From the NCBI GenBank assembly GCA_964473525.1, contig CAYYPK010000028.1:17131-81130 (forward strand): a DNA stretch of 64,000 nt. Reading direction: 5' to 3'. Positions 48,125 through 56,694 of this stretch are shown piece by piece. Position numbers and translations under genes: made by a program. Position 1 is the first letter of the stretch. Each line of letters opens with the position of its first letter. Below the pieces are notes generated by a model. It worked only from the letters and a program-made list of their open reading frames with translations. It did not search any database and had not been told where the DNA came from. The DNA comes from GCA-2687025 sp964473525. GTDB taxonomy: Bacteria; Poribacteria; WGA-4E; GCA-2687025.

Positions 48125-50000
48125 TGAACGCCTCCTTGAAGTTGAACGATTCCATCGTGATGGCGTCGACTGGGCAGCGTGTCGCGCAGAGACCGCACCG
48201 AATGCAGATCGTCTCGTCCTTTATCAGGGCGCTGCCCTGCTCGCGGGGCATGACGCCGTACCTTGCGCGCACTAGTTCCTCAAGCTCCGGCTCTCCCTCG
48301 ACTTGCTCTAGCCTGACTATGTGCAGGCACGCCTCGGGACATACGTCGACGCATCCGCCGCAGAGGATGCACCGCTCGCTGTTGAAGATGGTGTTGATGC
48401 CACAATCGAGGCACCGACTCGCCTGGCGCTCGGCCTGGTCGGCGGCGAAGCCTCGCTCGACGACGGCGGTCATGGACCGGCTGCGCTCCGCTGGCGTCAT
48501 CGCCGGAACGCCCTCGCGCGGGACAGTTTCGTAGCCGTCCTCGCGGCCGTACATGGGCAGTTCGTGGTGCATCGTGACGCGCGCGGTGGACTTGAGCTCC
48601 TCCGCGTGCAGATAGGCGTGGATGCGTCGGGCAGCCTGCTTGCCGCTCGCGATGGCGTGGATCATCAGACCTGGACCCGTCGCGACGTCGCCCGCAGCGA
48701 ACACGTCGGCGGCCTCGGTGATGTTCTTGCCCTCGTCGAGCTGCAACTGCCCGCGTTCGTTGAGAGCTACATCGTCCGCGTCAATGAACGTCAGATCCGT
48801 CGCCTGCCCGATGGAGAGCAGCACCTGGTCGGCTTCGATGTCGAGCGTCTGCTCCTCGTCGAACGTCGGGCTGAAGCGTCCCTCCGCGTCGAACACGGCC
48901 AAGCACTTCGTGAACCGCACGCCGCGCGCGCGGCCGAAGTCGTCGACGAGGATCTCCTTGGGGCCCCACGAGTTGTGGCGGATGATCCCTTCCTCGTCGC
49001 CCTCCTCGACCTCTAGATCGTCCGCAGGCATCTCCTCGCGCGACTCCAGGCACGCGAGATGCACCTCGATCACGCCTTCCTGACGCAGGGCGGTTCGCGA
49101 GACGTCGTAGTCGTGCACGGGCTGTCGCACGGCGGTGCGGGCGACGTCGTACGCCACGTTGCCGCCACCGATGACCAAGACCTTCTCGCCGAGCTCGACT
49201 TCGTTGTGGAGGGCGATATCGCGTAGGAAGTCCACACCCCCGATGACGCCGGGCGCGTCCACGTTGGGAATCGGTATCAGGCGTGATTTCTTCGCTCCGA
49301 CGGAGATAAGCACCGCGTCGTGGCGTTCCCGCAACTCGGCGAGCGTCACGTCCTCGCCAATCGTCACGTTGCACTGGATGTCCGTGCCCATGGCCTTGAT
49401 GACTTCGACCTCTGCCTCGATGAGGTCGCGGGGCAGCCTGTATTCCGGCACGCCGAGGTAGAGCATGCCCGCCGGAACGGCTTCCATTTCGTAGATGGTG
49501 GGGCGGATGCCCATGAGGCACAGGTCGTGCGCGGCGGCCAGCCCGGCAGGCCCAGAGCCGATGATCCCGACGCTCTTGGCGTCGTCGGGCACGCCGTCGG
49601 TGATCTGGCGGCGGAAGTGGTCGAGGAAGTGCCTGAGGTCTTCCAGCTCCTCGCACTCGGCCTCACCGGCGTCGACGATCCCCCTGACGAGTTCGATGGG
49701 CGCGGAGTCGAAGCGGGAAGACTCCGCGCCGAACTTGGTCGTCACGAACCGCTTGAGCGCCCGGATGGAAACAGCTTCGTCGAGGTCGCCGCGGCGGCAC
49801 GCGGCTTCGCATGGAGCGCCACAGATACGGCCACAGATGGACGCCAGAGGGTTCGGCGCGCGCGCGATCATGTACGCCTTCTCGTAGTCCCCCTGAGCTA
49901 TCGCGCGCACGTACCCCCGTGCGTCTGTGTGAACGGGACAAGCGTCCTGGCACTTGATCTGTCGCTTCCAGTAATCGACGGTCGGTATCTCGACTCGCAT
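48117..50000 (-). CDS. GltD-like FAD/NAD(P)H oxidoreductase with N- and C-terminal Fe-S domains
   Basis: 627 residues. The ATG beginning MRVEIPTV has GAGGTG upstream. Residues about 15-100 are the GltD-type Fe-S domain (CQDACPVHTDARGY, CGRICGAPCEAAC). FAD loop GIIGSGPAGLAAAHD; NAD(P)H loop VLVIGGGNVAYDVA. The last 120 residues add CLDCGINTIF, CILCGGCVDVCPEAC and CIRCGLCATRCP. It is not a real glutamate synthase subunit because no GltB is nearby. As first gene of the Rieske/cytochrome b operon it may move electrons between NAD(P)H, ferredoxin and the quinone pool. Confidence 0.87.
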   Translation of the reverse strand: MRVEIPTVDYWKRQIKCQDACPVHTDARGYVRAIAQGDYEKAYMIARAPNPLASICGRICGAPCEAACRRGDLDEAVSIRALKRFVTTKFGAESSRFDSAPIELVRGIVDAGEAECEELEDLRHFLDHFRRQITDGVPDDAKSVGIIGSGPAGLAAAHDLCLMGIRPTIYEMEAVPAGMLYLGVPEYRLPRDLIEAEVEVIKAMGTDIQCNVTIGEDVTLAELRERHDAVLISVGAKKSRLIPIPNVDAPGVIGGVDFLRDIALHNEVELGEKVLVIGGGNVAYDVARTAVRQPVHDYDVSRTALRQEGVIEVHLACLESREEMPADDLEVEEGDEEGIIRHNSWGPKEILVDDFGRARGVRFTKCLAVFDAEGRFSPTFDEEQTLDIEADQVLLSIGQATDLTFIDADDVALNERGQLQLDEGKNITEAADVFAAGDVATGPGLMIHAIASGKQAARRIHAYLHAEELKSTARVTMHHELPMYGREDGYETVPREGVPAMTPAERSRSMTAVVERGFAADQAERQASRCLDCGINTIFNSERCILCGGCVDVCPEACLHIVRLEQVEGEPELEELVRARYGVMPREQGSALIKDETICIRCGLCATRCPVDAITMESFNFKEAFSA

Positions 50001-50081
50001 CCGATAATCACCTCGAAGCGGCTCGATGGTCGACGCCGGGCTTCTCGGAGTCACTGTCTACCAGGCCGTAGTGGCCCCTGA

Positions 50082-50105
50082 ATAGAAGACAGTGGACTCT
50101 TCTAT
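50082..50105. promoter_or_regulatory. Inverted repeat near the start of the nitrate operon (candidate operator)
   Basis: Perfect 8-bp arms ATAGAAGA / TCTTCTAT with an 8-nt spacer, 82-105 nt upstream of the first start codon and just downstream of the candidate -10. The 16-bp centre-to-centre spacing suits a dimeric repressor. Confidence 0.4.
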
Positions 50106-50109
50106 CTGA

Positions 50110-50137
50110 GTAATAGCGTCCGAGAATCGACGCGCAA
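50110..50137 (-). promoter_or_regulatory. Candidate promoter for the nitrate/bc operon
   Basis: On the minus strand TTGCGC, 16-nt spacer, TATTAC. The predicted start of transcription would fall in the adjoining inverted repeat. Only a moderate match. Confidence 0.3.
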
Positions 50138-50292
50138 GGCCTGCATGCGCTTTTGCCGCATTTTTCACAAAGGCCCGGCGCGCTGCCCTCCTCTTCGCGG
50201 TGGGGATGCGGTCGCACGCCAGGGAATGGCGCGTTCCAGCAGGTCGGCTGGCCGGGTCGCGGGCACGCTGGCGCGCCATGGGTCACCGACTG

Positions 50293-50320
50293 TTGATTGC
50301 GGCTTCGCGTGGGATACACT
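50293..50320 (+). promoter_or_regulatory. Candidate sigma-70-type promoter for aspartate kinase
   Basis: TTGATT, 16-nt spacer, TACACT, giving a leader of about 55 nt that contains a hairpin and the GGAGG ribosome site. Confidence 0.45.
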
Positions 50321-50325
50321 TGTTA

Positions 50326-50349
50326 CCGGCCCTGAGAGGCGTGGGCCGG
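50326..50349 (+). promoter_or_regulatory. Hairpin in the 5' leader of aspartate kinase
   Basis: Perfect 7-bp arms CCGGCCC / GGGCCGG, 10-nt loop, near the predicted transcript start. Too small for a lysine riboswitch; it may stabilise the leader or act with a regulator. Confidence 0.35.
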
Positions 50350-50381
50350 GCGCACAACGCTACGCGGAGGAAAGTCGTCGC

Positions 50382-51737
50382 ATGAAGGTGTGTAAGTTCG
50401 GAGGCAGTTCCGTCGCCACGGCGGGGCAGATCGACGCGGTATGTCGCATCGTCGAGGCGGACGCGGAACGGCGCATCGTGGTCGTCTCCGCCCCCGGCAA
50501 ACGCCATTCGGACGACACGAAGGTAACGGACCTGCTGATCGCGCTCGCGGAGGCGTGCCTGTCGGGCGGCTCCGGCGCGGCCGAGCTTGACGCCGTCGTC
50601 GCTCGCTATGCCGAGATCGGTGAGGGACTTGGCGTGCCCGCCTCGCGGATCGACCCAATCGCGGACAACCTGCGTTCGCTGGTCGCTGCCAGCCGGGACG
50701 ACAAGGATCTCTTCACCGACTCACTCAAAGCCGCTGGGGAGGATAACTGCGCGCGTCTCGTCGCGGAGTGCCTCACCGCGCGCGGGGTGGAGGCGCACTA
50801 CGTGGGCCCGCGCGAGGCGGGTCTCGTCCTGTCGGACGAGCCGGGTAACGCGCAGGTGCTGGACGAGTGCTATCCCGACCTTGCGAAGTTGGCGGAGCGG
50901 CCTGGCGTCACCGTGTTTCCAGGCTTCTTCGGCTACTCACGCGAGGGCAAGCTCGTGACGCTGCCGCGCGGCGGCTCGGACACAACCGGGGCGGTCCTCG
51001 CCAAGGCAGTGGGCGCCGACGTGTACGAGAACTTCACCGACGTGGACGCCGTGTTCGCAGCGAATCCCAACATCGTGGACGACCCCGTGCCGATTCGGGA
51101 GCTCACGTACCGGGAAATGCGCGAGCTGTCGTACGCGGGCTTTTCGGTGTTCCACGACGAGGCGATCATACCCGTCTTCCACGCGGGCATCCCCATCCAC
51201 ATCCGCAACACGAACAACCCCGAAGGCGACGGCACGCGCATCGTCGTCCAGCGCGACATCGAGAACGGCCCTGCCGTGGGAATCGCCGCGATGGACGAGG
51301 TGTGCAGCATCTACGTGCGCAAGTACCTGATGAACCGCGAGGTCGGGTTCGGGCGTCGCCTCCTCACGATCCTCGAAGACGAGGGCATCCCGTTCGAGCA
51401 CGTGCCGTCGGGCATTGACGACCTTTCGGTTCTGGTGCGCGAGGCGTACCTACCCGCCGACGTCGAGGCGCGCGTGGTCGGACGCATCCGCGATGAGCTC
51501 AGGGGCGACGACGTGTCGGTCGAACACGGTCTATCGTTGGTGATGATCGTGGGCGAGGGGATGCGTCACTCGGTGGGCGTCGCTGCTCGCGCCTGCAACG
51601 CTCTCGCGCGGGCGAACGTGAACATCGAGATGATCAACCAGGGCTCGAGCGAGGTCAGCATGATGTACGGCGTGAAGTCCGAGGATGCGCCGCGGGCCGT
51701 TGCCTCGCTTTACGCGGAGTACTTCGGCCAGAGCTAG
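50382..51737 (+). CDS. lysC: Aspartate kinase
   Basis: 451 residues from MKVCKFGGSSVA, with GGAGG upstream. The start motif KFGGSSVA, the nucleotide loop RGGSDTTGAVLA and the FTDVDAVFAANP segment define the amino-acid-kinase domain. Two ACT units close the protein (VCSIYVRKYLMNREVGF... and LVMIVGEGMRHSVGVAAR...NIEMINQGSSEVSMMYGV), which usually give lysine or threonine feedback. First step of the aspartate family of amino acids. The symbol lysC is by function; which end product regulates it is not known. Confidence 0.93.
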   Translation: MKVCKFGGSSVATAGQIDAVCRIVEADAERRIVVVSAPGKRHSDDTKVTDLLIALAEACLSGGSGAAELDAVVARYAEIGEGLGVPASRIDPIADNLRSLVAASRDDKDLFTDSLKAAGEDNCARLVAECLTARGVEAHYVGPREAGLVLSDEPGNAQVLDECYPDLAKLAERPGVTVFPGFFGYSREGKLVTLPRGGSDTTGAVLAKAVGADVYENFTDVDAVFAANPNIVDDPVPIRELTYREMRELSYAGFSVFHDEAIIPVFHAGIPIHIRNTNNPEGDGTRIVVQRDIENGPAVGIAAMDEVCSIYVRKYLMNREVGFGRRLLTILEDEGIPFEHVPSGIDDLSVLVREAYLPADVEARVVGRIRDELRGDDVSVEHGLSLVMIVGEGMRHSVGVAARACNALARANVNIEMINQGSSEVSMMYGVKSEDAPRAVASLYAEYFGQS

Positions 51738-51744
51738 CCGCTCG

Positions 51745-53571
51745 CTACCACTCCTCGTTGGCGAGACCGTCCACGAAGCCCTCGGGCATGTCGCCGTCGC
51801 TGACGGCGACCCGGTAACGCAGGCGGAACGGCTGCCCCGCCGTCAGATGCATCGCGCCGGGCGCGACGGTGCACGGGTTCATCATGGCGATGGGCGCGAG
51901 ATTGTGCCAGAGCGTCGGCGGGTTGTCCGGGTGATCGACGATCGCCAGTTCGGTGCGCCGGTCGTCGCCGTGCGTCGTCGCGTAGGAGTACCACCGCGCG
52001 GACGGCCAGTCCGTGTCCGGCGTGAGGTAGTGCGGCTCGGCTAACCCGACGACCCCCTGCGAATCGCGATACTCGCCGCCCTCACCCTTGCGACACTTGG
52101 CGCAGAGCCCGCCGAAAGCCGACTGGTCGAGCGTCATATCGGTCGTCGGAATCAGGTCGTAGCGCAGGTCCAGCACGCGCGCCTCGGGCGTGTCGAAGAC
52201 GGCGACGCTCATGGCCTCGGAGACCATCACGTCGGCTCCAGCCAGCCACTCGTTGTGGATCGTGAGCTCTGCCCGCTCTGACGTCGCGCGCGAGAGCTCG
52301 ACGCCACGGTTCACGATGACTCTGTCGCGCGTCGGGGCGAACTCGTTCCACCCCCAGAAGTCGGCGCGGCGCGTCGGCGACGAGATGGAATGCCACGTGA
52401 GGAACAGACCGCGGTGGTGGGGGTGGTCGTCGGGCGCCATATCCACCACCTCCTGCCCCGACGGCGTCAGCAGGGGATAGAAGCAGCACGCGCTGTTCGC
52501 AGTTAACCCGCAGTCGGCCGGGACATCGGTGAGATAGCTGAGCGCCGCTCTCCCGTCCGGCGTCGCGAGGTCGTATCCCGTCGTCGTCCTGGTCAAGCTG
52601 TATCGAGGCATGTCGTCCTCTGGCAGGGGCGATGGGGTCGCGGCGATCTTCGCGACACGCTCCTCAATGCTACGCCGCTTCGCGTCGAGACAGTCATCCT
52701 CCCACGACAGCGCGGCCAGCGTCTCTTCGGCCAGCGTCCGTGCGGCGGAGCGCGTCTCTGGATCCTCGCTCGCGCCGTCTCGGCGCAACGCGAGGCCGAT
52801 CCCGGCGAAGAGCGCGTGGGCCGCCTCGCGGTGCAGCCCGTTCTCTATCATCCACTCGCACTCAGCCTGAACCTGTCGGGGGACGTCGCCGTCACCTTCG
52901 TGCGCCGCGGCGAACAACGGCAGGAGCGGCCGGGCCTGCGCGGCGTTCATGTCGACGGAGCCCTCGACCTCCATGATCCAGGCCGCATCGTCCGGCGCCA
53001 CGCTCCCGAGCTTGTGCAGACCGCGCGCCCAGTTGGGGGAGGCGCCGCGCCTCACGAGGCAGGCATCGCACATCGTCCACAGGGCGAACGCGGCGGCGCG
53101 GCAGGTCTCAATGGGATCCGATGCGTCGATGGCGGCAGCGAGTTCGCGACAGTTGCGCTCGACCGTGGGAGCCAACGCGCCCACTCGTCTGGCGAGCGCT
53201 TCCGGCTCCATGTAGCGGCTGGCGACGACCTCGCGCGTCTCCGTGAAGTCGCCATCGTGGTCGAACAGCACCACGGTGTCGCGCACGGCGCCGGCACGGT
53301 AGGGGTCGCTGAGGATGGCATCCGCGTCGCCGTACTCGGTCGCGTCCCAGCACTCGACATCGACGAACACACCGGTCACCCACACGGACCGCCCGATGGC
53401 GGCCAGCTCGTCGTCAGACGCGCCGTGCGTCAGGAACCGCACGTCAACGTCGGACGCGGGCGTGGCGTCGCCCCTCGCGACGGAGCCGGCTACCATCGCT
53501 GCGCGTATCGAGGGGCGCCCGTCCGCGCGTTCCCGCGCCAACGCCCGCGCCCGCGCCATCCTGTCGGTCAC
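51745..53571 (-). CDS. Nucleotidyltransferase-DUF6807 fusion protein
   Basis: 608 residues from a GTG with GGAGG 5 nt upstream. Residues 29-44 carry the Pol-beta-type signature GSVARGDATPASDVDV, with a helical domain to about residue 315. From Met321 on the sequence is a DUF6807 (PmoA-like) beta-sandwich with DDHPHHRGLFLTWH and ADFWGWNEF. The two halves are in one open frame. GAGGA sits 5 nt before the Met321 codon, so a separate DUF6807 product from an internal start is possible. The joint role is unknown. Confidence 0.78.
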   Translation of the reverse strand: MTDRMARARALARERADGRPSIRAAMVAGSVARGDATPASDVDVRFLTHGASDDELAAIGRSVWVTGVFVDVECWDATEYGDADAILSDPYRAGAVRDTVVLFDHDGDFTETREVVASRYMEPEALARRVGALAPTVERNCRELAAAIDASDPIETCRAAAFALWTMCDACLVRRGASPNWARGLHKLGSVAPDDAAWIMEVEGSVDMNAAQARPLLPLFAAAHEGDGDVPRQVQAECEWMIENGLHREAAHALFAGIGLALRRDGASEDPETRSAARTLAEETLAALSWEDDCLDAKRRSIEERVAKIAATPSPLPEDDMPRYSLTRTTTGYDLATPDGRAALSYLTDVPADCGLTANSACCFYPLLTPSGQEVVDMAPDDHPHHRGLFLTWHSISSPTRRADFWGWNEFAPTRDRVIVNRGVELSRATSERAELTIHNEWLAGADVMVSEAMSVAVFDTPEARVLDLRYDLIPTTDMTLDQSAFGGLCAKCRKGEGGEYRDSQGVVGLAEPHYLTPDTDWPSARWYSYATTHGDDRRTELAIVDHPDNPPTLWHNLAPIAMMNPCTVAPGAMHLTAGQPFRLRYRVAVSDGDMPEGFVDGLANEEW

Positions 53572-53779
53572 CGCGTCCTCCTTGCTCGTGAACGTGTGTC
53601 GTCGGGGATTCCGCGACGGTATGCCCGACGGGGTCATCGTAGCCTGCGCCACCTCTCAACGCCACGCGCGAGAGCACGGAGCCGCACACTGGACGTACTG
53701 CTGAGAGACGCGCCCAGGGCAAGGCTGCCCGGAGCCGACCCCACTCCGCACGCGCGGTCGCATGCTCGTGGCAGTCCGG

Positions 53780-54727
53780 TCAGGAGGGCTTCACGTAACG
53801 GGGAAGGCGATCCGACACACGGAACCCCACGGACTGGTAGAGCGACACTGCCGCGGCCCGGTCGGCGTCGGTACGCACCACGGCGTGCCGCATCCCCGCC
53901 GCTTGCATGTGACCCAGCGCGGCGAGCACAACGGCTCTGGACAGCCCCTGTCTGAGATGCGCGCCACGTGTGGCGACGCCCTCGAGTTCGCCAATGCCAG
54001 TGGCGGGATCGTGCACGGTGACGGCGTGCGAGGCGATCTCGCCAGCTTGGGTCACGGCCACCAGATCCGTCTCGCCAAACCCCCGTAGCGCGCGGAATTC
54101 CACCGCGCGCCGTTGACTGTCGACAAGCCACGCGGGCGGCTCTCCCATGCCCGCGAAGCCGTCAGCGGCGGCAGACGCGCGCTCGTGGATCTCGGAGCTG
54201 GGAGCCAGCGGCCGGATGCGATAGCCGCGCGGCAGCGGCGCCGGTGGGACGGGCGCATCCAACGCGCGTGTCATGTACGGGCCGAGGTACTCGTCGCGGA
54301 CATAGCCGCGCCGTTCGAGGAAGCTGACCATCGCGTGGTCGCCTTCGTACGCCTGCGTTGTCACGCGTGACGGTCGAGAGGAGCCAAGGGTGGCCTCCGC
54401 GTGTGCGGCCACGGCTTCGAGTCGTGAGTCCGTGCGGCGCCCCGGATGCATGTGCACGCGCCACGAATGCTTCGGGGCGACCCATTCTTGCCTCGCGTCG
54501 TCTGGGGGGCACACGCGCGAATACGCAACAGCGGCTCCGCCTCCATCGCGCCAGAGGAAGTGGTCGGCCGCCGGGCCCATGTAGAAGTCCAGGTACAGCG
54601 CGAGCGCTGATCGACCGACCGGCCAAAGAGTGAGTGATGACGCGTCGCCTTCGCGTGCGACCAACAGATCGAGCAGGTCGCGCGCGTCGTCCTCGTGGTT
54701 CTGCGGCGACGGTTGCATGTCCGCCAC
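53780..54727 (-). CDS. GNAT acetyltransferase, probably two-domain
   Basis: 315 residues. The C-terminal half has the GNAT loop GAHLRQGLSRAVVL and a typical end (AVSLYQSVGFRVSDRLPRY). The N-terminal half is a diverged second GNAT-like fold (VTTQAYEGDHAMVSFLERRGY). The first Met was used; a second lies 9 nt inside. 15 nt after the methyltransferase gene, likely in its operon. Substrate unknown. Confidence 0.78.
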   Translation of the reverse strand: MADMQPSPQNHEDDARDLLDLLVAREGDASSLTLWPVGRSALALYLDFYMGPAADHFLWRDGGGAAVAYSRVCPPDDARQEWVAPKHSWRVHMHPGRRTDSRLEAVAAHAEATLGSSRPSRVTTQAYEGDHAMVSFLERRGYVRDEYLGPYMTRALDAPVPPAPLPRGYRIRPLAPSSEIHERASAAADGFAGMGEPPAWLVDSQRRAVEFRALRGFGETDLVAVTQAGEIASHAVTVHDPATGIGELEGVATRGAHLRQGLSRAVVLAALGHMQAAGMRHAVVRTDADRAAAVSLYQSVGFRVSDRLPRYVKPS

Positions 54728-54742
54728 TCCCTGCCCGCAGCG

Positions 54743-55597
54743 CTACGCCGTGGCGCTCACCACGAGGCTGACGTTGGGCGTAGTGAGCGCGCCGTTGTCG
54801 TCCGCGAGGTCCGACACGGCGGTCGCCACCAGGTCCCAGATTTCCTGACGCCGCGCCTCTGTTTCGCCAGCCAGCATGGCGTTGAACGGCGCGGCGATGT
54901 CGCGCATGAACTCGACGAACATCGCAGCGCTGTCGAACGGGAACGCGATCTCCACTTCCTCGACCTCGACCGACGAGAATCCAGCCGCCCGAAGCTCGCC
55001 GACGAACGGCGCCGGATCCGCGAGCGCGAACACGCCCGGCGTACCCGCTGGCGGCGGGGTCAGATCCAGGGCTTTCATGATCGTCATGGGCGCCACGCCG
55101 ATGAGCGGCGCCTTCGCCGGAGCCGCCCAGACCGCCGCCACGAAGCGGCCGCCTGGTCTGAGGGCCGCCTTGGATGCCGCGATGGCGGCAGGCCGGTCGG
55201 GGAAGAACATGAAGCCCCACCGGGACGTCACGGCGTCGTAGAGTTCCCCGGCGCAGTCGACGCCCTCCGCGTCGGTGACCTGGAAGTCGACGTGGTCGAG
55301 GCCGCGTTTCGCGGCCCTGCGCCTGGCGACGTCGATCATGTCCGCGGAGATGTCCGTCAGCGTGACGCGCCCGGTTGGCCCGACGCGATCCGCCGCGACG
55401 AGGCCGGGATCTCCCGGGCCGGAGGCGATGTCTAGCACGCTGCTGCCCGCCGCGACTTGCGCCAGATCCACCATGCGGGAGCTCATCGTGTGCCCTCCCT
55501 GCTCGAAGAGGTCGACCCACTTCTCCCAGCCAGCGGCGGCGGCGCTCCATGCAGCGCGTTGCTTGTCCTTGAAGGCCCGGGCGTCCATCTGAGACAT
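54743..55597 (-). CDS. SAM-dependent methyltransferase (UbiE-like)
   Basis: 284 residues from MSQMDARAFKDKQ, with AAGGA before the ATG. Motif I is VLDIASGPGDPGL, followed by VTLTDISADMIDVAR (motif II) and GRFVAAVWAAP. Class-I methyltransferase of the UbiE/Methyltransf_11 type. Acceptor unknown. Confidence 0.86.
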   Translation of the reverse strand: MSQMDARAFKDKQRAAWSAAAAGWEKWVDLFEQGGHTMSSRMVDLAQVAAGSSVLDIASGPGDPGLVAADRVGPTGRVTLTDISADMIDVARRRAAKRGLDHVDFQVTDAEGVDCAGELYDAVTSRWGFMFFPDRPAAIAASKAALRPGGRFVAAVWAAPAKAPLIGVAPMTIMKALDLTPPPAGTPGVFALADPAPFVGELRAAGFSSVEVEEVEIAFPFDSAAMFVEFMRDIAAPFNAMLAGETEARRQEIWDLVATAVSDLADDNGALTTPNVSLVVSATA

Positions 55598-55678
55598 GTT
55601 GGTCCTTGGTAAGTTGCGGAGAGTCAACGCTGACGCTCCCACGCCGCCGGCCATCCACGCGCGCGTGATGGCGTCAGC

Positions 55679-56500
55679 CTACGAATCGGCTTCCATGTAG
55701 CCCATCTCCCTGAGCCAGTCGCCGTGGCGCGCGACGACCTCGTCGCGCACTGCCGGGCTGAGGCGGCGCCACACGCCGGACGCGCCGGCATCCGGGGAGA
55801 TGTGGTTGTAGAGTAGAAGGCTCTCGGGGTCGTATTCCAGGATCATCTGCGAGCCTCCGCCCCTGCCAATCGCTTGCAGGTAGCGGGCCGCGAGGTTGGG
55901 GTCTGACTCCCGCAGGTTCCGCACGCGGGCAGCGAGGTGGGCGCGTTGGTCGTCGCATGCCTGCTTGGCGGCGTCCACCGAGCACGCGTCCGCGACATCG
56001 GAGGCGGCAATGCCTTCGGGCAGGTCCACCCGGAACAGCGCCATCGCCGCTTCGACGGCCTGGGTCTCGGCGCCCATCACGTCCTCGTACCGCTGCCAAA
56101 GGAAGCAGTCCGGGTGCTCGTCCCGTAGCGCGCGCAGCTCGTAGAACTGGCTCTCGCCCTTTGCGAGGGAATTCAGCAGCGCGTCGCCCTTCTCCCCGAC
56201 CGACCGCTGGCGCGACACGGCGACGTCCCGCAAGTCCCGGTAGATGTACAGAACCTTCGTGCGCCCGTCCCTTAGCAGGTCGGAAAGGCCCGGCAACACG
56301 GCGTGGACCTTAACCAGATGGTATGCAGGCTCGCGAGCCCACTCGGTCAACTGCTCCATCGGCACGTAGTGGTTGTGCGCGGGATTGACGTGGGCGTAGC
56401 CGTGCGCCTCGCACCCCTCGGTGGCGCTCAGCAACACGCGCACGAGGTTGTATTGGAGCGTGGACCCGCCGCGGGCCATTCCGTTGCAGACGACGAGCAT
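55679..56500 (-). CDS. Sulfotransferase-family protein
   Basis: 273 residues from MLVVCNGMARGG, with GGAGGG upstream. The 5'-phosphosulfate loop is NGMARGGSTLQYNLV and the 3'-phosphate-binding segment is VLYIYRDLRDVAVSRQRS, both characteristic of PAPS-dependent sulfotransferases. The acceptor is unknown; it is not obviously linked to the neighbouring methyltransferase. Divergent from the broken restriction gene. Confidence 0.8.
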   Translation of the reverse strand: MLVVCNGMARGGSTLQYNLVRVLLSATEGCEAHGYAHVNPAHNHYVPMEQLTEWAREPAYHLVKVHAVLPGLSDLLRDGRTKVLYIYRDLRDVAVSRQRSVGEKGDALLNSLAKGESQFYELRALRDEHPDCFLWQRYEDVMGAETQAVEAAMALFRVDLPEGIAASDVADACSVDAAKQACDDQRAHLAARVRNLRESDPNLAARYLQAIGRGGGSQMILEYDPESLLLYNHISPDAGASGVWRRLSPAVRDEVVARHGDWLREMGYMEADS

Positions 56501-56694
56501 ATGACCCTCCGACGGCCTGTCTGCGCCGGGCACGTCAGCGCCTGGCGCCAGGCACCAGGCGGAGCCATTATACCCCGCGCAACTTGCCGACTCAACGACG
56601 CCCGCCTCTTTGTCTGGTTGCGGGACATATAGATTGTCCGCAGTATCGTCAGCACTCGGCCGGCGCATCAGTGCGTGGAAAGGTAACAGCTGAC

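Larger units (their letters stand above)
50001..50381. other. Divergent regulatory region between the nitrate operon and aspartate kinase
   Basis: 381 nt without a gene. It holds a candidate minus-strand promoter and an 8-bp inverted repeat on the nitrate-operon side, and a candidate plus-strand promoter and leader hairpin on the kinase side. No clear FNR-type TTGAT-N4-ATCAA or NarL heptamer pair is seen. The stretch 50140-50290 shows nothing I can assign. Confidence 0.6.

Noticed and set aside
48117..50000. Glutamate synthase small subunit (gltD)
   Set aside because: No large subunit nearby, an extra C-terminal polyferredoxin, and its position at the head of a Rieske/cytochrome b operon.
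50001..50381. Lysine riboswitch ahead of aspartate kinase
   Set aside because: The leader is only about 55 nt from the likely promoter, and a lysine riboswitch needs about 170 nt with several conserved helices.
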